In this document: one piece after another, positions 8,420-15,709 of the stretch
How positions within the stretch are numbered: the first letter of the stretch is position 1
Layout of the letters: each line of letters opens with the position of its first letter
Made by a program: the position numbers and the translations under genes
Notes under the pieces: generated by a model
The model's input: the letters and a program-made list of their open reading frames with translations, nothing else
Database searches by the model: none
Told to the model about the DNA's origin: nothing
Assembly (NCBI RefSeq): GCF_018101125.2
Contig: NZ_JAELVF020000001.1
Span: 1,836,826-1,900,825 of the forward strand
Length of the DNA stretch: 64,000 nucleotides
From: Streptomyces tardus
GTDB lineage: Bacteria > Actinomycetota > Actinomycetes > Streptomycetales > Streptomycetaceae
Direction: 5' to 3'

Positions 8420-8935
8420 ATGGCGTGCATGGTCACCACAGTGCGCACGCTCACCGTCGAGGACTGGCCGGTCTGGCGCGAGCTGCGGCTCGCCGCTCTC
8501 GCGGAGGCGCCGTACGCCTTCGGTACGACGCTCGCCCAGTGGCAGGGCGAGGGCGATCGGCCCGACCGCTGGCGCGCCCGTCTGGCGACGCCGGGCTCGC
8601 ACCACGTCGCGGCGGTCGCCGAGGACGGTGTCCGGGTCGGCATGGCCGCCGGGATGCCGACCGATTCGCCGGGCACGGTGGAGCTGATGTCGCTGTGGGT
8701 GGGGCCGAGGGCCCGGGGCACCGGTACCGGTGAGCTGCTGATCGAGGAGATCGGCAGCTGGTCGCGACAACAGGGCGCGCACACACTCAGGTTGGCGGTT
8801 CTTCCGACCAACTCGGCCGCACTGCGCCTGTATCGGAGGGCCGGCTTCGCCAACTCCGGTGTGCGCACGCGTCAGTTGGAGGACGGGACGATCCAGGAGC
8901 TGATCATGTCCAGGCAGTTGCTCGGGGCCGGCTGA
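8420..8935 (+). CDS. GNAT-family N-acetyltransferase
   Basis: A 171-aa protein (168 if the second ATG at 8429 is used, MVTTVRTLTVEDW). The acetyl-CoA-binding motif A is visible as LMSLWVGPRARGTGTGELLIEEI, and motif B as LRLAVLPTNSAALRLYRRAGF. The C-terminal strand is QELIMSRQL. It likely transfers an acetyl group from acetyl-CoA to an amine; substrate unknown. No good Shine-Dalgarno is visible because of the heptamer repeat directly upstream. It is convergent with doxX, with a shared hairpin terminator between them. Confidence 0.8.
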   Translation: MACMVTTVRTLTVEDWPVWRELRLAALAEAPYAFGTTLAQWQGEGDRPDRWRARLATPGSHHVAAVAEDGVRVGMAAGMPTDSPGTVELMSLWVGPRARGTGTGELLIEEIGSWSRQQGAHTLRLAVLPTNSAALRLYRRAGFANSGVRTRQLEDGTIQELIMSRQLLGAG

Positions 8936-8987
8936 GCGCCGCACGGCGTCTCCGCGCCCCGAACCAACGCGTGCCCACCGCACGGCG

Positions 8988-9029
8988 AAGGCCCGTGTGC
9001 CACGCGGATCGGCGTGACACACGGGCCTT
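8988..9029. terminator. bidirectional hairpin terminator
   Basis: An inverted repeat, AAGGCCCGTGTGCCACGC (8988-9005) and GCGTGACACACGGGCCTT (9012-9029), with a 6-base loop and one mismatch. It lies between the convergent GNAT and DoxX genes and fits a shared terminator. Confidence 0.75.
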
Positions 9030-9072
9030 GCAGTGTGGGAACACGTGCCTTGCGGCGCAGTAACGGCCGGGG

Positions 9073-9549
9073 TCAGCGGGCGGAACGTGCGCGCTGCAAC
9101 ACGGAGGTGACCGTCCAGCGGCCCGGGCCGAAGACGGCTATCAGGAAGAAGGCCCAGCAGTAGAGCGCGGAGAGGTTGCCACCGTTCTCGATCGGGAACA
9201 GCCCCTCCGACTGGTGCTCGACGAAGTACGCGTAGGCCATCGAGCCGGAGCAGAGCAGCGCGGCCGGGCGGGTGAAGACACCGGCCAACACCAGAATTCC
9301 GCCGCCGAGTTGGATTGCCGCAGCCCACCAGCCCGGCCACTCCGCGACCGCGGGCCCCTGCCCCGAGGCCGGGCCGCCGAGCACGTCGAAGAGGGTGGCG
9401 GCACCGTGACAGGCGAAGAGCAGACCGACGACGACCCGGAAGGCGGAGAGCACGTGCGGCTGGAACGGGTCGAGCACACTCGCGATGCGGTCGCGCGACT
9501 CGTCGGGGGCTTCGGTGGTCCGCGGGGAGGAGCTGAGCGGTTGTCCCAT
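9073..9549 (-). CDS. DoxX family membrane protein
   Basis: A 158-aa protein with four predicted helices: about 32-50 (LSAFRVVVGLLFACHGAATL), 70-90 (WAAAIQLGGGILVLAGVF), 92-108 and 125-145. The pattern R-GLLFACHGxxxL ... GxxELxGGxLLxxGxFTRPAA is typical of DoxX/SURF4-like proteins. Chosen start ATG 9549 (MGQPLSSSPR), preceded on the minus strand by AGGAGA. Family members are small membrane proteins linked to oxidative or thiol stress; exact role uncertain. An AT-rich patch at 9635-9675 upstream probably holds the promoter. Confidence 0.8.
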   Translation of the reverse strand: MGQPLSSSPRTTEAPDESRDRIASVLDPFQPHVLSAFRVVVGLLFACHGAATLFDVLGGPASGQGPAVAEWPGWWAAAIQLGGGILVLAGVFTRPAALLCSGSMAYAYFVEHQSEGLFPIENGGNLSALYCWAFFLIAVFGPGRWTVTSVLQRARSAR

Positions 9550-9926
9550 CGGGGGATCTCCTGAGGATTCAGCGTGACGGGAGCACGCCAGGGACACGAC
9601 CCTATGACCTGGCCTCGGCCGATGGAACTGAACATAAGAGCCCGTAAATTAAAAGTCTAGACCAATACCGGAAAGATGCTGTGCGCAGGGAATACGTACT
9701 CTCGGAAACCTGCACGGTGAGAACGGGAATGCGCACGCGAGAGCTCATTCCCACGGCGTCACCGGATGCTCCGACGCAATCAGATTTTCAACTCCCTTTA
9801 ACATCACGGGAGTTCCAGACCTCATGGCCGATGTCGGACTTGGCACGGCACAACGGGGCACTCGACGCGGAGCACCGCGACCGACTCAACTCGCCATGAC
9901 AGAACTGTGCTTGACGGAGCGTCCGG
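9550..9926. other. intergenic region between the DoxX gene and the RiPP operon end
   Basis: About 377 bp without a supported gene. It contains an AT-rich patch (9635-9675, including TAAATTAAAAG) that likely holds the doxX promoter. An inverted repeat AACTCCC (9790-9796) / GGGAGTT (9808-9814), read on the minus strand, could end transcription of the RiPP operon whose last gene stops at 9927. Confidence 0.4.
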
Positions 9927-10934
9927 TCACAGCCCCGAGCGCCCGACCACTTCGGCCAGATCCGCCAGCGGGCGCAGCACCGCGCGGCGCAGCAGCATCG
10001 AGGGGGTGATCAGCGTGGAGCCCACCTCGTGGCCCGCCTTGACGCAGCGATACGGCGAGCTGTGCACCGTCGGGTCGTTGCCCACGGCCACCAGCCCGGC
10101 GGCGAGCGCCCGTTTGCCCGCGCACACCACCACAGGACCGCGCACCTCCCCGGTCACGGCCCCCGACCTCACCCGGCGCACCCACAGCAGCTCCACGATC
10201 AGCCGGCCCTCCACCGAGAAACCGCCGATCGGAGTGCCCCACAGCCAGCCGTCACCCATCCAGCGCCGCAGCCCGGCGGGTGCGTACGGGCCCGGTACGG
10301 CCTCCAGCACACTGCATCGGGGCGCCGTCGCCCCGCTGGGGCCGCGGGCGTGGCCGGTGCTCGCGCCGCCGCTCAGCCAGGCCGTGGAGCGGCCGGTCAG
10401 CAGCCCGGCCCAGCGCCCGCGGTCGAGCAGCGTGACGGTGCGGGCGCGGGTGCCCTCGTCGTCGCGGCGGTAGCTTCCGGCGAACCGGAGCAGGCCGGGA
10501 CGGTCCCGGACGGTCAGCGGCGCGGGCGTGAGCCGGTCACCGAGTCGGCCGGCGGAACGCGGCCGGGTCAGATAGTTGTCGGCCTCGCTGGTGTGGCCGA
10601 AGCACTCGTGCACCAGCACTCCCGCCGCCGCGGGCGTGAGCAGCGCCGGGCCGTGCAGCGGGCCCTCCAGCGGACGCCGCACCGCCAGCAGTTCCCGATC
10701 GGTGAGCAACCGCGCGGCTGCCAGCGGGACTTGGTCGAGCACATGGCGCGGATCGTGGGCGGCCACGCCCCACTGCGGGACCCGGCCGTGGTCCGGTTCG
10801 CCGAGCGAGAGATGGACCTCGTACAGCCCGTCCCGCAGTCGGGAGACGATCCGTGCGCCCTCGCCGAGGCGCGCCCGGGCCTCGGCAAGCACCGCGCCCA
10901 GCTCCGGAACTGCCTGCGAAGTGGCCTCGTCCAT
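9927..10934 (-). CDS. TldD/PmbA-family metalloprotease of the RiPP operon
   Basis: A 335-aa protein with the zinc-binding HExxxH motif of TldD (VLVHECFGHTSEADNY; H109, E110, H114). The family removes leader peptides or degrades unfolded peptides in microcin B17 and CcdA systems, usually as a TldD-TldE heterodimer. This protein is clearly shorter than E. coli TldD (about 480 aa) and no TldE-like partner is visible in the window. Last gene of the RiPP operon, three bases after the oxygenase gene. Its inferred role is removal of the leader or final trimming of the modified peptide. Confidence 0.75.
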   Translation of the reverse strand: MDEATSQAVPELGAVLAEARARLGEGARIVSRLRDGLYEVHLSLGEPDHGRVPQWGVAAHDPRHVLDQVPLAAARLLTDRELLAVRRPLEGPLHGPALLTPAAAGVLVHECFGHTSEADNYLTRPRSAGRLGDRLTPAPLTVRDRPGLLRFAGSYRRDDEGTRARTVTLLDRGRWAGLLTGRSTAWLSGGASTGHARGPSGATAPRCSVLEAVPGPYAPAGLRRWMGDGWLWGTPIGGFSVEGRLIVELLWVRRVRSGAVTGEVRGPVVVCAGKRALAAGLVAVGNDPTVHSSPYRCVKAGHEVGSTLITPSMLLRRAVLRPLADLAEVVGRSGL

Positions 10935-10937
10935 CGG

Positions 10938-11819
10938 TCAGTCGGCGGTGGGCGCGGGCGGTGGTGGCGAGGTGTCCGGTCGGGCGGTGGGCACCGGCGC
11001 GCGGTCGCCGCCGTCCCGGCTCCCCGCCTGCCCGAGAACGTCCTCGAAGGCGCGGTGCAGTGCTGCGGACAGTCGGCCCGGGTCGGGTCCGTCCAGCGGA
11101 ACGGGCCCCCACCACTCCGGCTCCAGGGAGAGCCGCCGCATCAGTGGGCCCATCCAACTGCCCAGCGCGCTGCGGGCGTTGCAGGAGAAGGAGACGCTGA
11201 TCGAGCCCTCCTCCGACGCGCTCTCCACGCCCTCGTGCGGGGCGAAGAGCGGCAGATACAGCACGTCACCGGGCTCCAGCCGCACCTGCGGCACCTCGGG
11301 CGGCAGCGTGCCGGAGGGCACGAACCCCTTGGCCTCCAGCATCCGGGCACGTTGCCGGCGCGGTGCGGTGTCGGACGGCAGCCCGACCCGCCAGCTCTTG
11401 CTGCCCTGCTGCTGGACCACGAAGTTGTCGCTGTGGTCGAAGTGGCAGCCGATGCCGGCGCCCTGTTCCCTGGTGACCGAGAGGTCGGCGGTGCACTCCT
11501 CCCAGCCGAACTCCTCTGCCAACGCCAGGCAGGCGGCGTCCAGTTCGGGCACCGCGTGCTGGGCCTGGTTCACGAACAGGACGGTCCGGTCGGGGCTCAG
11601 CCGCGCCTCGGCTGCCCCGAGCTCGCGCACCGGCAGCCGTTCCACCTCGGCGACGCGTTCCCAGTCCAGGGGCGGCGAGAGGAAGTCGGCGCCGCAGCCG
11701 CGCCAGACCATCGGACGCCTGCGCCAGACGTGTTCGTAGAAGGCGGCGATGTCCAGCCGCTCGCTCTCCGGCACCGGTGCGGACCAAGTGGCCGCGAACG
11801 CCCGGGTGTTGTCGCTCAT
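10938..11819 (-). CDS. JmjC/cupin-4-type Fe(II)/2-oxoglutarate oxygenase
   Basis: A 293-aa protein. The facial triad is visible: HFD at H126-D128 in GIGCHFDHSDNFVVQQQGSKSW, and the distal His at H195 in LYLPLFAPHEGVES. The QxxGxKxWRV strand after HxD is characteristic of cupin_4/ribosomal-oxygenase-like (YcfD/MINA53/NO66) JmjC enzymes, which hydroxylate amino-acid side chains in proteins. The C-terminal 90 residues are Pro/Asp-rich. The start ATG overlaps the preceding stop (ATGA at 11819-11816). In this operon it is inferred to hydroxylate a side chain of the precursor peptide. Confidence 0.75.
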   Translation of the reverse strand: MSDNTRAFAATWSAPVPESERLDIAAFYEHVWRRRPMVWRGCGADFLSPPLDWERVAEVERLPVRELGAAEARLSPDRTVLFVNQAQHAVPELDAACLALAEEFGWEECTADLSVTREQGAGIGCHFDHSDNFVVQQQGSKSWRVGLPSDTAPRRQRARMLEAKGFVPSGTLPPEVPQVRLEPGDVLYLPLFAPHEGVESASEEGSISVSFSCNARSALGSWMGPLMRRLSLEPEWWGPVPLDGPDPGRLSAALHRAFEDVLGQAGSRDGGDRAPVPTARPDTSPPPPAPTAD

Positions 11820-12730
11820 CGCAGCCCCCAGTTCCGCAGCCGCCGCTCCAGCGCCTCCCGCACCCGTACCGGCAGGGACTCGGCCCTTCCGCCCAGGACC
11901 GCGACCAGGCCGCCGTAGACCGCTGGGCTCACGCCGCCCACCACGCAGCGGCTGTTCCCGGCCAGGTATATCGTCGGCCGCAGCTTCCACACCGGCGGCG
12001 CGGACGCGTAGTCGCGGAAGATGCAGAGCGTGTCGCCGTGCCGGGCGGCGCCGGGCATCCCCACGTCGAAGGTGGCGTCTGCTCCGGTGGAGACCGTCCG
12101 TACGACCGCCTCGGCGGCCTCGTGGTACGCCAGCGGCTCCAGCGAGCCCTGCCTGGTGTGCCGGGGGTGGTCGGCCACCCAGCGGTGGAAGCACTCCGGG
12201 AGCGTACGGCCGCGTCCGCGCGGGGAGAACGGCACATCGCGGAACTCCTGGAACGACGGCGAGGCGATGAACTCCTCCGCCACCTCCTTCAGTCCGCCCC
12301 CGCCCCGCTCGCGCACCGCCCGCAGCGTGCGCGGAAAGGTACGGGCCAGGCCCAGCCCCGTACCGGTGCCGCCGGAGGTGACGTCGCTGCGGATGTTGCG
12401 GCCGACCTGGACCAGCTCACGGGTGTCGACGAGGTCGAAGGCGTCCAACAGGTCCGCTTCCAGGCCGAGTTCGATGCTGCGCGGGCCGCCGCTCACGAAG
12501 GTCTCCCGGAAGCGGGCGTCGTACAGCAGCCGGTCGAGCACGCGCAGGGTCCGCTCGTGCAGCCCCGCGACGACCTCGGCCTCCGCACCGTCCGCCAGGG
12601 ACGCACTGCCCGCGCCGGCCACGACCTCCTTGGCCGTCGCACCGTCCGCGCCGTTCGCACCGTCCGCGCCGTCTGCCGGGCCCGGCTCCTCCGCGGGGTT
12701 GCCGGTGGGCGGATCGTCAACTGTGGTCAC
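11816..12730 (-). CDS. unknown RiPP-operon protein, helical N-terminus
   Basis: A 304-aa protein not assigned to a family. After a low-complexity Ala/Asp/Gly-rich 45-residue start, the segment LRVLDRLLYDARFRETFVSG ... LGLEADLLDAFDLVDTREL resembles the small helical LigA-like/Nif11-like domains seen in RiPP systems. The remainder is mixed alpha/beta with a late FDVGMPGAARHGDTLCIFRDYA segment. GTG start at 12730 overlaps the MNIO gene end by 14 bases. MNIO enzymes usually need a partner protein encoded next door; this gene occupies that position, so partner or substrate-recruiting function is the leading inference. Confidence 0.6.
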   Translation of the reverse strand: MTTVDDPPTGNPAEEPGPADGADGANGADGATAKEVVAGAGSASLADGAEAEVVAGLHERTLRVLDRLLYDARFRETFVSGGPRSIELGLEADLLDAFDLVDTRELVQVGRNIRSDVTSGGTGTGLGLARTFPRTLRAVRERGGGGLKEVAEEFIASPSFQEFRDVPFSPRGRGRTLPECFHRWVADHPRHTRQGSLEPLAYHEAAEAVVRTVSTGADATFDVGMPGAARHGDTLCIFRDYASAPPVWKLRPTIYLAGNSRCVVGGVSPAVYGGLVAVLGGRAESLPVRVREALERRLRNWGLR

Positions 12731-13655
12731 GGGTGGGCTCCTTCCACTGCCGGACGATCTGGGCGAGCCGCTCCGCGTTGGGACGGGACTTGGCCACCAG
12801 CTCGCCGTCGGCGTCGAACTTGGGATCCTCGTAGGTCACCCCGGCCAGCCGGGGCATTCTGGGCAACAGGTGTTCCAGCAGGGCGAGTTGCTCGTCGAGC
12901 AGCACACCGTGGTGCAGGTCGCGGAAGCGGCCGTCCACGATCTGACAGCCCGACAGGTGCACCTCGTGGCAGCGCTCCAGCGGCAGCGCCTCCAATCCGT
13001 CGAACATCCGTTCGCCAGTGCGGCCCTTCAGCCACTGGTAGGCGAGGACGTGTCCGACGTCGATGGTGGCGAGCGCGCCGCTCTCACGTACGACGGTGGC
13101 GTAGAAGTCGAAGGCGTCCAGGGTGCCCACCAGGAAGCTGCCGCCCTCGGTGAACCCGGGGAACTCCACCGACAGCGGTGCGTCCAGCAGCTCGACCCAC
13201 TCGCCCACCGTGGCCACCGCGCGCCGCAGCCCCTCCTCGGTCAGCACCGGCGGCATCGGGTAGGGCAGGCTCCGCCCGGCCAGCGACCAGATGCCCAGAT
13301 CCTCGATGATCCACCGGAACCCGTAGCGCTCGGTCAGCGCGTTGGTGAAGTCGGCGACGACCTTCTTCTCGTAGCCCTCGGGGGTGCCGGTGTTCAGCAT
13401 CGTCTGGTGGAACGCGCGCGGACGCCCCTCGCCGAAGAGCTCGAAGACGCTGTCGTACGCCCGGTGGTAGCGGGCGGCGTCGAGCGGCCCGTAGTCGATC
13501 GGCTGGAAGGCGACGAACATGTAGTCGTACTCCGACGCGTACCGCTCCAGATGGGCGCGGACCCGGTCGGTCGGTCGGCCGCCGCCCTCGCGCTCGAAGC
13601 CGATGCGTTCGCCCCAGACGAGGTCGAGCCCCAGTCCGAGCCCCAGTCTCTCCAT
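12717..13655 (-). CDS. MNIO (DUF692) multinuclear non-heme iron oxidative enzyme
   Basis: A 312-aa TIM-barrel protein with the DUF692/MNIO fingerprint: LGLGLDLVWGERIGF at 6-20, FHQT at 82-85, IIEDLGIW around E118, ATIDVGHVLAYQ (D199, H202), EVHLSGCQIVDGRFRDLHHG (H233, H248, H249) and VTYEDPKF. These Asp/His/Glu residues ligate the iron cluster. Known members (MbnB, TglH, ChrH, ApyH) oxidise Cys, Asp or Asn residues of RiPP precursors. The start overlaps the radical SAM stop (TGATG at 13657-13653). The precursor here has no Cys, so Asn41 or another core residue is the likely target. Confidence 0.85.
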   Translation of the reverse strand: MERLGLGLGLDLVWGERIGFEREGGGRPTDRVRAHLERYASEYDYMFVAFQPIDYGPLDAARYHRAYDSVFELFGEGRPRAFHQTMLNTGTPEGYEKKVVADFTNALTERYGFRWIIEDLGIWSLAGRSLPYPMPPVLTEEGLRRAVATVGEWVELLDAPLSVEFPGFTEGGSFLVGTLDAFDFYATVVRESGALATIDVGHVLAYQWLKGRTGERMFDGLEALPLERCHEVHLSGCQIVDGRFRDLHHGVLLDEQLALLEHLLPRMPRLAGVTYEDPKFDADGELVAKSRPNAERLAQIVRQWKEPTRDHS

Positions 13656-15709
13656 CAGAAGACCTCCGCTTCCTTGCGATCCGTCACCAGCAGGCGTTTG
13701 TGGAGCATCCGGTTCAGCCAGTTGCGTTCCCGCGGGCCGACCGCCTCCAGGGCGCCGTCGTCGGTGCACACCACGGCCTGCGGCACGGCTGCCATCCGCG
13801 GCCAGGCGATATCGGCCAGTACGCGCCGTCTTCGCACCGTCTCCAGCGCCACCCCCGCACGCGGCCAGGCCCGCAGCGGCTCGTCGGAGTCCGTGGGCAC
13901 GGGTCGGTCCGGCCCGCCGGCGGGCGATGACGACGCGGAGGCCGGGAAGGCTGAGGCGGGCGCGAGATCGGGTCTGGCGCGACGCTCCGCGTCCGGCACC
14001 GCCTCGACGGTCATCCGCAGCAGCCGCTCCCTGGCCTCCTCCGCCTCGGCGGGGCTGCCGAGCGCGGCACCGATACGGCCGGCCGCGAAGGCCAACCCCT
14101 CGTTGGTCACCAGGAATTCGTCGTCCGGCGCGACCCAGCGCGAGGCCCACAGATGGCTGCCCGGTTCGGCGACCAGCAACTGCATGGTGTCCAGGCCCAT
14201 GGTCGCGGCGTTGCGCCGGATGGTCCCCGAGGTGGCGAGGAAGCCCTCGGCCGCGGCGGGGTGGTCGTAGCCGTCCATGAAGGAGAGGTTGGTCGTGATT
14301 CCCGCGGCGGTGAGGTTGGCGACCGCCTGCTCGGCCGCGACCGGGTCCTGGCCCTTGCGGACGAAGTCGAGCAACTCCTGGTGCGAGGACTCGAATCCGG
14401 TGGAGATCTGCACACAGCCCAACTCGCGCAGCGTCCGGGCGAAGAGCGGGTCGGCGAGCGCCGGCTCCAGCCGTGCGCGTACGCGGAAGGTGAGGTCGAC
14501 ACCGCGCAGGCTCACCTCCTCCATCACCCGAACCAGATGCCGCAGCCCGGTGTTCTCGTCCGCGATGGCGACATCCGTAATCCCCAACTCGCCCGCCAGC
14601 GCGACGAGTTGATCGGCTGCTCGACCCGGTGCCAGCTGCTGGAAGGCACGGTCGTCGTGGTAGCGGTTGCCGTACGAGCAGAAACTGCACTTGCCCCAGT
14701 AGCAGCCCAGAGTGAGCCGGTAGGGGAACTGCCACGCCTCGTTGGCGTACCGCAGCAGGTCGAACTGACGGAATTCCGGAGCCTGTTGGTCATTGATGCG
14801 GAAGCCGTCCGCGAGGCCGCCCGGAGCGGTGGGAACCTCGTCCACCGGCCGGTCGGCGTCCGGCGGCATCACCCTGGCCAGGTACGCCTCGCCGTGCCCG
14901 GTGCACCAGTGGTCGACCGCCGCGGCGGCCGGAAGCCGCGAGCGCAACAGCTTCGCCCACATCTGCACCGTGGGCCCTCCGACCATCACCGGCACCGCGA
15001 CCCCCTGCTCCTTGAGCCGGACGGCGAGCGAGAGCACCGGCACCACCTGGCTGAAGAACGGCACCGTGAACGCCAGCACCTTGGGCCGGTGCTCGTCGAT
15101 CAGCTCCCGCAGCCGTCGCCCGCACCACCGGGCGGACCAGTGGTGCAGGCTCGTACGCACCCGCTCCTCCAACTCCCCCAGCGGCAGCGGATCCTTGACC
15201 AGCCAGCCGTCGGCGGCGGCGCGCAGGGCCACGTACCGGCCGGTCGCGCGGATCGCCATGGCCTGCACCTCGGGTGCCGAACGGTCCCGGGAACGGTCGA
15301 GCAGCCGCTCGCCGTGGTGGGACCGGTAGCGCTCACTGACCTGCCGGTAGACGTCCCCCGCGCCCGGACCCGTACCGCCGCTACCGGCAGCGGGCACGGG
15401 AGCAGTGGGCACGGCAGCGGCGGGCACGGGAGCGGCGGCCTCGGCGGCGGGCTCGGGAGCGGCGGGCTCGGCGGCACGGGGGAGGTCCGCGGACCCGGCA
15501 GGGCCTGCGCCGGGGTCGACGGGACCCGCGTCGGGCCGGTCAGGGTCGGCGTCCCTGCGGAGCACCGCATCGCGGTACTCCAGGTTCAGATCGACACACC
15601 GCACCGTGTACCCCTGGGCACGCCAGGCCGCCGTGAGCTGCGGCAGCGCCAGGTAGGGGAACTGCACCGCCTCACTCACCGGCGGCATCACCAGCAGCAC
15701 ATCCGTCAT
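13655..15709 (-). CDS. B12-binding radical SAM protein
   Basis: A 684-aa protein. Residues 1-50 start a Rossmann-type cobalamin-binding domain (VLLVMPPVSEAVQFPYLAL); after an Ala/Pro-rich linker (60-118) the domain resumes at 200-290 (PKVLAFTVPFFSQVVPVLSLAV..VMVGGP). The [4Fe-4S] motif is CX4CX2C, C336-C341-C344 in LGCYWGKCSFCSYGN, followed by FESSHQELLDFVRKG. The C-terminal 75 residues form an extra small domain that might recognise the leader. Family chemistry is methylation or other C-H functionalisation. Start overlaps the arginase-like gene (ATGA). Modification of the precursor is inferred from the operon. Confidence 0.85.
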   Translation of the reverse strand: MTDVLLVMPPVSEAVQFPYLALPQLTAAWRAQGYTVRCVDLNLEYRDAVLRRDADPDRPDAGPVDPGAGPAGSADLPRAAEPAAPEPAAEAAAPVPAAAVPTAPVPAAGSGGTGPGAGDVYRQVSERYRSHHGERLLDRSRDRSAPEVQAMAIRATGRYVALRAAADGWLVKDPLPLGELEERVRTSLHHWSARWCGRRLRELIDEHRPKVLAFTVPFFSQVVPVLSLAVRLKEQGVAVPVMVGGPTVQMWAKLLRSRLPAAAAVDHWCTGHGEAYLARVMPPDADRPVDEVPTAPGGLADGFRINDQQAPEFRQFDLLRYANEAWQFPYRLTLGCYWGKCSFCSYGNRYHDDRAFQQLAPGRAADQLVALAGELGITDVAIADENTGLRHLVRVMEEVSLRGVDLTFRVRARLEPALADPLFARTLRELGCVQISTGFESSHQELLDFVRKGQDPVAAEQAVANLTAAGITTNLSFMDGYDHPAAAEGFLATSGTIRRNAATMGLDTMQLLVAEPGSHLWASRWVAPDDEFLVTNEGLAFAAGRIGAALGSPAEAEEARERLLRMTVEAVPDAERRARPDLAPASAFPASASSSPAGGPDRPVPTDSDEPLRAWPRAGVALETVRRRRVLADIAWPRMAAVPQAVVCTDDGALEAVGPRERNWLNRMLHKRLLVTDRKEAEVF

